A DNA stretch of 64,000 bases from contig JAUKTV010000003.1 in assembly GCA_030549205.1 (NCBI GenBank), positions 2,976,001 to 3,040,000 of the forward strand, written 5' to 3'. A model generated the notes under the pieces. The model saw only the letters and a program-made list of their open reading frames with translations. It was not told the origin of the DNA and searched no databases. Positions 1 to 12,373 of the stretch are shown here, piece after piece. This DNA comes from Apiosordaria backusii (Eukaryota; Ascomycota; Sordariomycetes; Sordariales; Lasiosphaeriaceae). The translations under genes and the position numbers were made by a program. Position 1 is the first letter of the stretch. Each line of letters opens with the position of its first letter.

Positions 1-661
1 TCTCGGCCATTTTGCGGGCTTTGGAGAGGATCACGGAGGAGAGCTTGGAGTCGTTGGGGCGGTACATCTTGTCGTCGCTTAGTTCGACGCAGTCGCATAC
101 GGAGACTAGCCGGGACTCGAGGGCTTTCTCGACTTGGCTGTTGGGGAGGGTGAGGATCTCGGAGAAGTGGCGGTCGGTGTTGGGGATGAGGTCTAGATAG
201 TCGTCTAGGGAGAGATATTGTCGTTGCTGGTTTTCGTTTCTGGAACTGGAGGACGAGGTGAAGAGTGCTGGGAGCAGGAGGAAGAGGGGGTCGTAGGGGG
301 TTGCGAGGTAGAGCTCGGGGGATTGGATGGTTTGAGATTCTAGGATGGACGCTTTTTCGGTGCTAGACAACAACCAGCTTCGAGGGGTGGATTTATTCGG
401 GGGCGCAATTTTGGTGAACTCGTAGAAGGAGCCATTCTCTGGGCAGACGAGATACCGCGTCGGTTTGCCATAGCGAGGGTTCTCGAGGGTGATGATGCGC
501 GCTGAGGAAGAGGCGTCTTTGGGGAGCACAAATAGCTTTGGTGGGTTGGACGACTCGGCGGGCAGAGTATATGCAGATGTTGATGCGCTTTTGGCCGTTG
601 TCGAAGTCGTTTTGTCGGCGCTCGTCGAGGCAGCGCCGCCTTTGGATCGTGTCCGCGCCAT
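1..661 (-). CDS. RNH202: Ribonuclease H2 subunit B (partial, runs off left edge)
   Basis: Non-catalytic B subunit of the heterotrimeric nuclear RNase H2, which removes ribonucleotides misincorporated into DNA and RNA:DNA hybrids. The frame opens with ATG at 661 and stays open to the window edge, giving about 220 residues with no intron seen. After a Ser/Thr-rich N-terminus (about 35 residues) comes the family's N-terminal beta module: a LFVLPK strand, the segment ENPRYGKPTRYLVCPENG, a W near residue 105, then SPELYLATPYDPLFLLLPAL, the characteristic core of the RNase H2B/Ydr279 family. The C-terminal helical part and the PIP-box region lie outside the window. It is divergent from MCM10, with about 600 bp shared between the two starts, so both replication genes may share a promoter. 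Recognition rests on recalled motifs. The start is the only ATG in frame near the N-terminus. Confidence 0.82.
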   Translation of the reverse strand, partial: MARTRSKGGAASTSADKTTSTTAKSASTSAYTLPAESSNPPKLFVLPKDASSSARIITLENPRYGKPTRYLVCPENGSFYEFTKIAPPNKSTPRSWLLSSTEKASILESQTIQSPELYLATPYDPLFLLLPALFTSSSSSRNENQQRQYLSLDDYLDLIPNTDRHFSEILTLPNSQVEKALESRLVSVCDCVELSDDKMYRPNDSKLSSVILSKARKMAE

Positions 662-1267
662 AGTTTTGTTGTACGGAGTATGAATGTCTGTCTGTCTATC
701 GCATTGATCGAAAATACGTAGGTGCTTAAGTGGAATCCCTGCAATTAAAGCCAGAGCGCGTCTCGGCCGTTTTAAGACGCGTCGCGCTTGAGCGTCAAGA
801 CCCCTGTCGGCCGGTCCCATCTTTTCGCGATTCCTCCCACTCACATCATATCCCACACAAAGTACTGTACACAGCACCCACCTTATCGACCACAGGAATT
901 GCGCTTATCAGTTTCCCATAACGGCTTTTCGATACCTTTACTGGAAGACTAAATACACGAGAACCTCTCAAAACACATTATCGCCGAGCTACATACTTAA
1001 TCTCCTGCAGTCGGCTGGCCATGTCGTCCATGTCCCACATTAATTGGTCGGTATAGTGGGCAGGAACCCTGGCACAACGGCAGAGACAACTCTTCCTGCA
1101 TATGCGCTTCTCCTGCATGATCCGTACATACGAATAAACAAACCAAGGTTCACTTCACCTTTCCCGACCTTGTCCCAAGAAATAGTTACTTGCGCACACC
1201 GAATCGCACCCCAAACAAACCTTGACTCGCCCGGCGTGCGACTACGCCAATACTACTACCCCCCATA
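662..1267. promoter_or_regulatory. Divergent intergenic region RNH202/MCM10
   Basis: About 600 bp between the two outward-facing start codons. It must contain both promoters. I see no clear TATA box and no conserved ORF. The stretch just before the MCM10 ATG is C/A-rich, as is usual for fungal 5' leaders. Confidence 0.5.
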
Positions 1268-3912
1268 ATGGCCGCCCAGTGGCCCCCGAGGTCGCCCCAC
1301 GAGGCCCTCCTCAGCACTCCAGGCGGACGAGAGAAACTGCGACGCCTAGCTGACCGCTCCTCCCCTTCCCCCTCGCCCTCCAAATTGAGAAACTCGCGAT
1401 CGCAGCCAGCCCTGGGAATGGGCGACCCAATATACGACGGCGCTATGGACCTGGACGAGGACGAGGAAGACGAGGAGATGTTACAGCTCAAGCTCCAGGC
1501 GATCCAGGCAAAGTTAAGGCTGAAGAAGCTCCAAGCGGCGAAAGCACACAAAAAAGCAGCTTCCCTATCAGAACCTGGACCACAAAATGGAGGGGCAGGA
1601 GGCGGAGGAGGTGGTGGTGGAACAAGAGAGATCCCCTTCCAATCCAGATTGGCAGCGGCACGGGAAAGAATAGAGAGACCGCCAGCGCAGGCACCTGTTG
1701 AGGTCCCGGCCTCGCCCGTCCGGAAGTCCGCGACAACATCAAACCTGGACGCCTCCCCAAAAAGAGTATTACTGGGCATTGACAAAGGGCGAAAAGCGAC
1801 AGAGATGTCACTCAAGCGGCCAAGTCAGAGGAAACCAGAAACCAGCTTACCCAGCCAACACCAAAGTCAGAGCAGCGGCGTCTCCAACTTTCTCCGGCGC
1901 GCAAATACTCCGCAGCAGGAAACCGCCCGTCCCCTCAGCTTTAACGAGCGCCTCGCCTCCGCCAGGACAGAAGAAACCGCCCGCCAAGAACAGGCAAAAC
2001 GAGTCCAAAAAGCCCGAAGCACAGCCTTTAGCATCGGCAAGCAGGAAATGGAGGACTACAAAGCCAAAGCGCAGGACTTGCCCGAGGTATCCTACAAACC
2101 AGACGAGCTTTCTCGAGATCAACTGTTATCCGCCCTTGGGAAACCAACCACCACCAACACGACCTCAACAACAACGGGCTATCTGAGAAGAAGCCGAACC
2201 GCTTCTGATCTACGAAACACCACCACCACCAACCCAGCCAACCCTGACTCCTCCGATCTCTTCCTCGCCCCGTCTGTTAGCTCTTCTTTTTCAGCACCAT
2301 CAAACCCGACCTCGGACTCGTCGTTTGAAATCTTTTCTAGCTTCCATTTGTCGAAGCGCATCCTCCCCCACCCGGTCCTCGCGAGGGCGGTTTCTTCCAA
2401 GAAAATTTACAACCTCAAAGACTTGCTGAAGCATGTGAAATCGCCAGATTGGTCGTTGCCGGATATCGAGTCGGATATTGTCGTTTTTGCCATTTTGGCG
2501 AGCAAGTCCGATCCGAGATCGCACCGCCCTGGACCGAGCGGGACGCAGTCGGATAGGGGGAAGTACATGGTTTTGACGCTTGTCGATTTGCAGTACGAGG
2601 TCGAGTTGTATCTGTTCAACTCTGGGTTTGACAGGTTTTACAAACTTACCCCTGGGACGGTCCTCGCGATTTTGAACCCGAGTATCCTCCCCCCGCCGCC
2701 GGGGAGGGAGGCAACGGGGAGGTTTGGGTTGGTGATTAATAGTGATGAGGATACTATTCTTGAAGTGGGGAAATCAAGGGATTTAGGGTATTGTAAATCG
2801 GTGAAGAAGGATGGACAGCTTTGTAATGGGTGGGTGAATGGGAGGAGGACGGAGTATTGCGAGTTTCACACGAATGAGGCGGTGAAGAAGGCGAGAGGGG
2901 GGAGGATGGAGTTGAATAATACTTTTGGGGGTGGGGGTGGGGGGGATTTGAAGAAGGGGAATAGTAAGGAGTGGTCGTGGGGGGGGGGAAGAAGGAGACG
3001 AAGGATGGGAATCAGGGGTATGATAGGTTTACAGGGACAAAGTATTTTGTTAGTGGTGGGGGGGGCACAGGTCGATGGGGGATGGGGATGATGAGGGTGA
3101 GGTTGGGATGGCGGGGAGGGCGGAGAGGCAGGAGGCGCTGAAGAGGAGGTTGTTGATGAGGGAGAAGGAGAGGGATATTGCGCGGCAGTTGGGGAGTTGG
3201 GGGGGGGAGCGGGGAGGGATTATATGAGTAGGGCTGCTGGGAAAGCGTCTGGGGGGTCTGGGGGGCAAGGGGGTAGTTTTACTTCTTCTACTGTTGGGTC
3301 GTCGCAGACGCAGCAAAATAGTGGGAGTTTTGCCTCGACGGTGGGGACGAGTTTTGGGAGTTTGGACGGGCAGGCGATTCAGGGGGGGCAGATGGGGCAG
3401 AGGAGGTATGATGCTGCTGTGCTGGGGATGACGGGGAGGAGGGGACAGGATGCGCCGAAGGTGGAGCTGGGTCCTGTCAAGAGGAAGAGACCGGTGTCTT
3501 CGGCTAGCAGCTCGACGGCGGGTAGTGTTGTGCTGGGGGCGAGTGTTGGTTCGCAGGCTCAGCCAAAAACAGCGCTGGGGTGGGGGTCGGGGTTGAGCAG
3601 CAAGCTGTCGAGGATGAAGGAGGGGGAGAGGTTGGACGGGAGGAAGATGGAGGTGGAGACGCTGATTGCTGCTTCGAGGGCGGCGAGGGATGATAAGAGT
3701 CCTGTGAGGAAGAAGACGAGGTTTGTGACGGAGAAGGGGATACGGGAGGCGGGGAGGGAGAGTTTGGGGGAGGGGGTTTTGGGAAGTGGTGGTGGTGGTG
3801 GTGGCGGTATAGCGAGTAAGGGTTGGCAGCGTCTGTGTTTGGGAGGGGGAGGAGGCAGGTTGTGTTGGATGATGATGATGATGATGACGATGATTTGATT
3901 ATTGTCAAGTGA
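1268..3912 (+). CDS. MCM10: DNA replication factor Mcm10 (frame interrupted at G runs)
   Basis: Mcm10 binds the CMG helicase and DNA polymerase alpha at nuclear replication origins. From ATG 1268 the protein shows an acidic, coiled-coil-like N-terminus (residues about 55-100), a disordered S/T/Q-rich linker, the conserved OB-fold (about 375-500, including KYMVLTLVDLQYEVELYLFN and the turn LTPGTVLAILNP), then the Mcm10 zinc finger C-x9-C-x11-C-x2-H (C509, C519, C531, H534). The first frame would stop at 3089-3091, but conserved-looking sequence continues in other frames: a YDRFTG.KYFVS segment from 2989, RAERQEALKRRLLMREKERD from about 3115, GAGRDYMSRA from 3207, and an Asp-rich tail ending at TGA 3910-3912. 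Each frame change equals one missing base: runs of G at 2979-2988, 3058-3065 and 3199-3207, and a point near 3820. I read this as one gene with sequence errors rather than a truncated protein; real decay cannot be excluded. Codon choice changes from C-ending to G/T-ending near 2400. Confidence 0.88.
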
Positions 3913-4750
3913 GAGAAATTCCAATGGGATAGAAAGAGACTACGATACAGCACACGGTACAGCGCATTGGCGGTATTCCGGGTTGGGTACGTTTTGTGTA
4001 TATACTACTGATACAGTGCATGGTTGGCATGGCGTCGAGCTTTGATGTTGGCTTGGGTTGGGCACTGGGTTGGGTCAGCATTGTCTGGTAGACTTTGAGT
4101 ATAACCAAAGTGTTCAAGCGTTGATAAGGCTTCTTGTTATAAAGTACCTAAGTGGAAGTATGATGCATATATATGTAAGTTTTCCATGTTTGTTGGAAGC
4201 TTTGAATGGTTGAGCAAGTCTCGGACGGCAGTTTGGCTATCCGGCCAATCTCTAACCATGGCACTAAAGCTGAGTTTGATGATAGAGCGAGGTATCTTCG
4301 AAAGTTTGGGCTTGACATGCGAGGTTCTTGATATGTCGTGGCTCCGCTGCTAGAGTTGATACAGGAACTGATGAAAAATGTGGACTAAGAATGGACACAT
4401 AGAACCACTCTCTATCCTTCCATGGCAGTCTATTTTGTAAGCGTACTTCGAAGAGAAGTCTTTTAAAAAGAGACGGCCGCAGTCCGAACATTTCGCTCTT
4501 CGGAAAACCGTTGGGAGATGACGATTGGAGCGTTTGGCCCGTTTCGGCCGTTTTCTCATGCTTGAGCACATGTCCATAAACTTTGAGGCTTGAAGGCTCT
4601 GAATGAAACGTCTAGCTCTAGGTATCTAAGGTAGGTTGAGTGTATCCCCACTTACCGGACAGCAACGGCCTGGCGACTCCGAAGCCCTTGAACTTTCTTG
4701 TGGGAAAACTTTGATGAATATAGTTTCACGCATCTTCTCTCATACCTACC
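3913..4750. other. Intergenic, no supported gene
   Basis: About 840 bp between the end of MCM10 and the TATA box of the next gene. Only short overlapping open frames on the minus strand; none shows family motifs or codon bias. Confidence 0.5.
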
Positions 4751-4758
4751 TATAAAAG
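4751..4758 (+). promoter_or_regulatory. TATA box of the repeat-protein gene
   Basis: TATAAAAG, 206 bp upstream of the ATG at 4957, followed by a pyrimidine-rich leader (TTTCCTCTTTCCCTCC) of the kind that often marks fungal transcription starts. Confidence 0.5.
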
Positions 4759-4956
4759 CTCGTCGCACAGCTGTCGCCCAAAGTTCTCTTTTCCTCTTTC
4801 CCTCCTTCTTTTACAGAAAACCAGAAAACCACGATTCAAGAGCTTGACACGTCAAAACAAGCACAGCAAGGAATCACTTCCAGGCACTCCAAATCCCACA
4901 CCCAGAACTGATATTACTCCTTAGGTTGATATTCTTCTTCTTCAGCCTTTTTAACC

Positions 4957-5718
4957 ATGCCTTCCAACTCGGGAGACCAAGACAAAGGTCAGCAACCGAC
5001 ATCTGACCAGGAGCCTACCTTGAACCAACAAAATATGTCAGAGAGTGGGAACACACTTGGAACCTCATCCCAGATTCAGAACAAGAACCAAGAGCAAGCA
5101 CCCAAGCAGCAGACGGACACGAACCAGCCTCAAGAGCACTCACTTATAAACTCGTCCCAGCTTCAAGATAATACTCAACATCCAATTCCAGGACAGACGC
5201 TGCTTGCAAACCATGCCACATCTGAGCAAGGAAGACCTGATCTTCAGGCTATATCATCCCCCCCTCCTACATCTATCCTGGCCCAGGCCCCGACCCCTGA
5301 TAACCCCGTTGATGTTGGCACATGGCGAGATCGGATTGAAGACTGGAGAAACGCTGTCGATCACACCAACTGCTCTCCCCCTGCTGACTTTGTTAACGGT
5401 GGCATGTCACGAGTTTGGACTGGGCGTGGTCGAAGAAATGCTGTCGATTATACCAACTGCCCTACCGTTGGTTATACTCCATATAATCCGCGACGTCCAT
5501 CAGAACGATTTCGCCGGAGAAATGCTATCGATTATACCAACTGCCCTCCCCGTGGATACTCCCCAAGCAACCCGTCTGGTCCATCGCCAGTTTCGCAGAT
5601 CAACAATGCAGGGCTGAGGCCTAGCGACCCCACGTCTACGATATCCCCCGAGCAGACCACAGTTAACACGAGAGACCCTTCACCTCCCACGCCCATCACC
5701 AGGCAGCGGCTGAGGTAA
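4957..5718 (+). CDS. Hypothetical protein with three NA[VI]D[YH]TNC repeats
   Basis: Intronless ORF of 253 residues with ATG at 4957, a TATA box 206 bp upstream and TAA at 5716-5718. Residues 1-110 are hydrophilic and Q/N/S-rich (likely disordered). Residues about 125-215 hold three copies of a 28-29-residue unit whose core reads RNAVDHTNC, RNAVDYTNC and RNAIDYTNC, with cores starting at nucleotides 5350, 5437 and 5521. Each core is followed by a Pro/Gly-rich segment (GYTPYNPRRP, GYSPSNPSGP). Every unit has one Cys in the same place, so the repeats could bind a ligand or cross-link. There is no signal peptide and no transmembrane segment. I do not recognise the family. The TATA box, the leader and the period kept at protein level make a real gene likely. 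The function is unknown. Confidence 0.6.
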   Translation: MPSNSGDQDKGQQPTSDQEPTLNQQNMSESGNTLGTSSQIQNKNQEQAPKQQTDTNQPQEHSLINSSQLQDNTQHPIPGQTLLANHATSEQGRPDLQAISSPPPTSILAQAPTPDNPVDVGTWRDRIEDWRNAVDHTNCSPPADFVNGGMSRVWTGRGRRNAVDYTNCPTVGYTPYNPRRPSERFRRRNAIDYTNCPPRGYSPSNPSGPSPVSQINNAGLRPSDPTSTISPEQTTVNTRDPSPPTPITRQRLR

Positions 5719-5800
5719 ACTCGGTATACTATCCACGGAGGCACAGTCACCATTCACCAGCCCCCTCGTCCCCCTTCTGCGAGTTCTCAATCTTGAAAGT

Positions 5801-6058
5801 ATGCACCAACGCGACGGTCCAGCAGCGAGGGAGGAGCGGATTAACAAGCGGGTAACTCTGGATCCGTGGACGCACATCAATCCCCAGGGCGATGCCGCGA
5901 GTGTCGCGAGTTTGGGTACTTTTGTGGGGATTGTCATTGGGAGTGTTGTCATGTTTTGTCGATGTGCTAGGCTTGTTATGACCAGCGGAGGGCCCGGGGA
6001 AGAAGTTGCCAGTAAAAGAGATGTTGGGCGGGATGAGAAGTCCCTGCTGAGTGGGTGA
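5801..6058 (+). CDS. Possible small single-pass membrane protein
   Basis: ATG-initiated ORF of 85 residues, 82 bp after the repeat-protein gene on the same strand. A charged N-terminus (about 35 residues) precedes one clear hydrophobic segment (VASLGTFVGIVIGSVVMFC, about residues 40-58), then a charged tail. The arrangement suggests a type-II-like small membrane protein or a downstream exon of the preceding gene, although no convincing intron joins them. A 184-residue frame runs antisense over it. I do not recognise it. It could be a chance ORF. Confidence 0.3.
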   Translation: MHQRDGPAAREERINKRVTLDPWTHINPQGDAASVASLGTFVGIVIGSVVMFCRCARLVMTSGGPGEEVASKRDVGRDEKSLLSG

Positions 6059-9000
6059 GCAGAACTCAAATATTGCCTCATCTCTAAACAACGGGGCCAA
6101 GAATGGAGTCTTGAGATAGTGGATAGGTCAACCCGCGTTATGGAGATAGGTGTAGTTGCTTCCATCACCAGAAGCGCACAAACAATATGATGGTACCTAC
6201 CTACCATTGGCACGAAGAAATTACCAGGGCGCAAGCTACCTCCTCAGGGAAAATACCACGCCCACCTCCCCCAACTTTCGTCTCCTGTTCACCACTCCAA
6301 ACCTCTTCGACATCTCACGCCTACCTGATCTAAACTGAGAACCTAGGCAATACACTTCCCAGCCACCAAAGCCAGCCAAAAGTGAGTCTCAGCTGCGACA
6401 CGCAAAGAAGTCTAGATGAGGAGAGACTGGCAAGAGGCATGGTCGTGAGGGTATACTTACCTACTTACTTACACGGTGGCATCTCAGGCTGTGGAGCTTT
6501 GATGAAGAATGGGAAAGGTTAGGGGGGGGGAGATGCTGGTGCAGTGAAGATATGTGACAATGAAGATATGAGGCAATGAAGAATCGGATGTGGATTGCTT
6601 ATTGCAATACTGTTGTGCAAGCTGAAGAAATCGGACGGGATTAAATATATATATATTTCTATACCCTCTCAATGGTTTTTGCCCCCAACCCAATGAAGGA
6701 TCAATATGCCCTTTTGTCATTTTTCTCTCCCTAACCCATGAACACCCAGTCAAGTATTCTCAAACACCTCAAGAGAGTAAGTATAACTACCAAATGAACA
6801 AGTGAAATGTGAGCGCCATCACTGCCTGCAGCTAGGTAGCCATCGTGATACTCTCTCATTATAATCTCGTGCCTGAAACGCCTCGTCTTCTGACAGCAAG
6901 TTTGAGAGTCTTGAGATCGGATTGGGATGGGTGTTGTGGGTCAGTCATTTTGTCTGCTTTGAGATGGGGGTTGTATGCTCCGTATAATTCCCAGCGTTTT
7001 CTGGAAATGAGGAACATGTGTGATTACGCTGCTGGTACAAACAAAGTTCATGCTTACGAGAAAGAGAAAGGGGCGCTGGCGTTAGACTTGTCAAAACTCT
7101 CTGTCCATCAAGCGAAGATCCCTCAGAGGCTATGTTAGTGAGTCTGCCATGGAGATTTTTGGAACGGCTCAACTGTTAGAACTGGATAATTACCACCATG
7201 CCATCAAGACCTATGTATCATTCTACTCAAACCTACCTACCTCACAAGACGATGGAGATCTCTAAGACACAGAGGACTCGTCAGGATCTTCGAGTGCTTC
7301 AAGACCTTGGTGTTGTCCTCCATTTGTCCACCAGCCCACGCAAACTCGGGCTGGCTGTGCAAACCCAACCTTAGATCTAAGATGAGTTGCTTCCTGACCT
7401 TTCCGAGATTTGGAATCCATCATGTCATAGTCGTCAACGTTTGTTTTTCTTGGCTTGATGGAGAGGCAGGTGGATTTTGGGATTTTGGGATGATACTCTT
7501 GGAGGATCAGAGGGTCTCATTATGACCTGGCAGTCAGGAGCCCCCCTTTCTGCGCTGATGGGCAAGGAGGGATGTAGTTGTTACCAGTTTGTCTGGGCGA
7601 GGCAATATCAACGAAGATGGTGGCAGTGCTGGCGAGAAATGGCTCTTCCCGCCTCCCGAGATGAAAGGCGTTCATAGTTCTGTGTCTTTCACATGTTGGC
7701 AAGTGATCCTGGCCAAGGTGGACTTGGAAGAGTTTGTCACCCTCTCCTGTCCGCCCCCCGCCCTCGAAGGAGTTCGTGATAAGAGAGCCTGGAAAGTGGA
7801 AGGGACGAGGCAGTGCAAAAGATGTCCGGGTCCTTGCATATACCAAGAGCAAGTAGTTGGAAATCAAGGTTGTCTTGGCTACGGTGAACGGCGGCGAGGT
7901 GGGATACGGATGGAGAGGGCGGTGGTGAGGTAGAGTCTGGCCGTTTCATGAAGTCTCAACCTCCTCGGTCCAAGACCTACGAACCAACATTGGAACACCC
8001 ATGTCTGAAGGCATGAGAGGCAGTGCAAGCCAGACACGGAGGAAATCATCCAGACAGTTCCATCGCCATCACCACCGTAAACCAAGAAGTTGCACACGGC
8101 CTTGTGTAGGTCCGGCCGGACGCGTGGCGTCTTACTTCTCTCTCACTTTGCCATCCTCCACGTATTGAGATCGTCACAATCTTGGGTTGCGCTGGATGGA
8201 AAGTGTTGGCATCGTGGCTTAGACTCTTCAACCCCTCTTTTTCCATGGAATTTGAGTTGTCCGGGACTTCCGGTTTTGGTAGTCCTGCCCCGGGTGAGAC
8301 TTGCAAGAGGACCCGGAGGTCGGATGTTGGGTTGGTGATCCGAGACGGTGGGTTTGATAGCCGGGATCGGGTCCGAGAACTATTGAGCGACGCTAAGTGT
8401 AAGTTGCAATACGTGGGAAGAGAGTTGCAATGCTGGCCCTGGTCTAGACTTGGTTTCCAAGAACTGCTTGGGGAAGTGCAGATGGAAAGTTGTCGTGGTC
8501 AGGGGCACCACGTTACACGACCATGGGACGAGTGCATAGAGCCATGGAACTACGTGGAGGTCAGCCGGGGTTCCTACATACGTCCGCTGTTGAAGATGTT
8601 GATGTTATCTGGTCGTGAGCTGACGTCTATGTCTTGTTGTTAGTGTTCTACACCCGCGTGTTGGTCCTTATTACCTTGGCTTCCGAGTACGAACTGCCGT
8701 TTGTTTGTGTTGTTCGTACCAAGACTCTTGGGCTGTTTGTTGTCAGTCAAATCACAACACCATCTCATCTCTTCCCATCATCATGAGATGCTGTCAATTT
8801 CTCCAGATTTCCACGGACTCCTCCAATGCAATGCAATGCAAGCCTTCACAATTTCCATTCCAGTGTGTGGTGGCACTTCTGCCAAGACTACGCTTCCAGT
8901 TGTCTGGTGTGTTAAGCGGAGTTTAAACTCTTGTCTGCATTGCACAGCCCCCTCGGTTGCGTGCACGGCGTTATTCTTTTGCCTCTTCTGGCAAAATGGA

Positions 9001-12000
9001 TTGGGAGTTGGCCGTTCCGCTGAGGGAATTTTTTGTGGGTTGCAAAGTCCGAGGGCTATTGAATGGCGTTATCTTCTTGGTTTGTGGTGAGTGTGTGATA
9101 GGTAGATTTGTGAGAGAAGGATGATGAAGAGCGATTGAAGTAAAGTCCGATATCAAATGCATTGTTGGTAGGTTGGAAATTGGGTAAGAATTGTCGTTTG
9201 CACTACAGCGAGTAGGCGTGGTCTCCTTACACCTGCAGCGATCGTCTGACTGATTGCCGATGTCTATCCCTCCAATGCTGTCATGGTTCTTCGGATAGTC
9301 GTGCCAATCAGGAAGCTTATCTGGATGTATGTATGCCTCACCTTGAGAGACTGACCTCCACTGGTGAAGAATAAACCTTGCATTGCAAACGCTGCATGCT
9401 CCGTTTGACCGGTAGATTCCCCGAAAAATCATGCTCGGCACATTCCGAACGTTGAAAGGTTATCTCCCAAACCTCGACTTGCCTGTTGAGGAAGCTCGTA
9501 CTGGAGTTGTTGAAATGAAGGAATAAATGCGTTCCTGTAACCTTCTAGAAGGAGCATGGATCAAGCCAGTTCTAGACCACACGTGCCTGAATACTCAAAA
9601 ACCATTGTTCAGTGTTTAGAGTTATATCATATGCCTTGGGGGTGTTCTCGGCAGATGCCTCAGTCATTCAAGCTTTCCAAGTTTCCAGTCGCCCGGTGAA
9701 CTGCCATGGTGCCTTGCTTGGTTCAACCTTCTTTGTTGGCGCTGCCAACGGGCGGCATGCTTCTTTATATCAAGTCCACCAGGATGCAGGTGCCTCACCC
9801 GCCAGGCAAACCCAGGAGGCGGCTTAGATGTCGAGCATGTCAATCGTTGTAAGAACCTTACACTAGAACGATACTCCGCAATGTTCGCCTAAAGCTGCCT
9901 TGCCTTTGGGATATTGGAGCGATTTGGAATTCGAGACGGCTCAGCCATCGCAGGCTTGGATGCTACCGTTTCGTCCACTTCGGAACGGTAAAGAGCCGGT
10001 GAGTTGGACCGTCTGGTTGGGAATGAGTCTGCCGCCACCACCGTCTGGGCGCTAGAATTCCATATATCGAATTTCCAACCCGTCTCGGTCGGAGGTGGTG
10101 TGGGAGGCCGGCAGGGTGAGGCTGTCAAATGGTGATCGAAAAGCCGTGCCGCCATCTGGCTTTGAAGCCTTGCGATGTGCCCCGCGTTTCATTTTCCGGT
10201 TTGGAAAAGTGATGCCATTGGCTGATGGTTGATAGCCAGAACAACCATATCTAAGGTTTGAAAATGCCGACGACACACATATGCAGCACAACGAGGCCAA
10301 ACGGCATCATTGTGCATGAGGGGGCAAGCCCGATGACGATTGACTGAACTCTTTGACGGTGTATCTGACAGGGTCGGTTTCTTTGTCGATTATCGTGGTC
10401 TACTGTCAGTTGTCAATAGATAGCGAGCACTGGGCCAATCGGCAGTACGAAAGGGGAAGTGTTTCATGCTTCCTCGAGAGCAGGTCGAACCGATTTCTGT
10501 TCTCAAGTTCAGACGAACCCCTCAGCTACACTAAGCAGATCAGATGGGCATGTCAGTGCGGGAGTTGTAGTGTAAAGAAGTCAGTTCAAAGCGAGGGCTG
10601 GCATTGCATCGACATGTAACAACTCGGCGGATGGTGAGACGGGCATCGACGGTTTCTGTAGTAAAAGCCGGTGGTTGTCGCTTGGACCGAGCGTGCAGTG
10701 GATGTTTCTGTGACGATCACCCCCAGATTGTGGGGTCGGAACCAAACTTGAGAGGTTGTTTCTCTGAATGTCTGGAAGGCAGAGCCGAAGTCTTGTTCTT
10801 CCAGACGGTTGAGGGCGTGATAGGGGAAGAAGAGTAGTAGCTATTATCCAAAATATGTTTCAACTCTTGTCGATATGACTGATGAAGCTGTGATTTCTAG
10901 TCGATGATGCATCGCCAATGCACAGGGAGATGTTCAAGGACGATGCGCGGGTACGCTAACATGAGCTCCACCAGCCAAATTGCAAGTCAAGGCACGTACC
11001 GACAAATCTGGAGACTTCGTGTTGTTGAGATTCGCGAGGACCCTCTCATGATGCAATCACAACCTGGTCATGGCTATGTGACGACGTCCAAGTGATGCTG
11101 GAATAGCGTGGGTATCGACAGATGCGTGCTTCTTTTGTATGTACATTTCGAGAAGTTACCTGAGAAAAGCACGGCGCGAAGAAACGGCCATCTCAGCATC
11201 AGATGGCGCACGGGGCAACCAAAGGGCGGCATCTCACAGCGGCTGATGCATAACGGCGGCACAGTTAGTTTTTTGCTACCGACAGGGATTATCAGGAGTT
11301 GGAAATTCATCGCTGTTCACACTGCGTTCGCCCTGCTGTCGTGCAAGGTACCTGAGGGACAGGTCAGCACTGCCCGGTACCTAGTGGTGGGTAGCACAGA
11401 GGGATCCGGATGGCTGCTGTGGTAACCTCACACCAACACCCTCGGAGCGGAGGAGAATCAAGAAGTGGAATTGGCGATAAGAGAAGGTGATTTCCAGGAG
11501 AGTAGCAAATGCGCTCTGCCGCAAAGCATTGGAATGAGTCGCCCGTGGGTGAAATGGCCATTGAACTTGGCGTTGGAAATGACCCCACACTGTGTAGGGA
11601 ATGGGGAAAATTGCACGCAGGTGCTAAAGTGACATGGCAAATCCTCGTCTGTCTCTGATTCGCCTGGCGCTGCACAGCCTCTCTTGGCAGCTTTGGGCCC
11701 CAACAACGGGGGAAAACACACCTCCCTCTCGTCCCATCCCGTCTCCAGGTCAGGTCCAGGAAAACCAGTCGTTGCCGCTGTCGTCAGTGGTGCGGCTTCA
11801 CTTTCCCTGCTTTGTTTCCTCTCAATTCCATTCATCACGCTCCTTGGCCTTTTCTTTTTTGAGGAGAAACGAGTGTGATCTGGTAACTGCACGCGCCAAA
11901 CATCTTGGACTTGTCTCCGTGTTATAGCGTCTGCTTGCACCGCCTCAACCTCAACCCTCTCCGCAACGTCTCTCCTTCCATAACAACTGCTAGCTGCCGC

Positions 12001-12373
12001 TCTGGACCCCAGGGACCTCCCCGATTGCCTCACCGACTTTACCTTAGTTTCTACTCAAAAAAAACTACTTGCTCTTCACTACATATCCACCCGCCGGCCC
12101 CAAGGGAGGCCTACACCTAGTAACCACAGATCCAGACCCGGCGACCTCACCTCCATGAGCCTCCGTTCTTGAGACCCGTTGTGTTTGCCGACCCGAGTGT
12201 GGCAGGACAAGGCAGAAGCTCGGAAGCTGACGACCTCAATCGCCCATCTGCGCAACACCACCCCGTGCATCCCCATCGCCACTCTTAGAGGCTCTCTAGC
12301 ACCTCGTGTCACCAGGCGCAGCTCACCTCTTTGTCGCCCTCGCTGACGACTGTGACCCGCACATCAGCTGGAC
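6059..12373. other. 6.3-kb stretch without a supportable gene
   Basis: Very long for this genome, whose other core intergenic gaps are about 0.5-2.2 kb. Both strands hold only short frames, many without an ATG (for example 8182-8643 and 11458-12033 open at TTG or GTG), with no recognisable domains, no paired splice sites joining them into a longer protein and no consistent codon bias. There are CTACCTAC motifs near 6460 and 7230. The last kilobase before 12374 is pyrimidine-rich and probably contains the promoter and leader of the Ca2+-ATPase gene. A long non-coding transcript or an extended regulatory region is possible. Confidence 0.45.

Noticed and set aside
3050..3953. Pro/Ser-rich minus-strand ORFs opposite the MCM10 3' part
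   Set aside because: Antisense of the G-rich MCM10 tail; no independent support.
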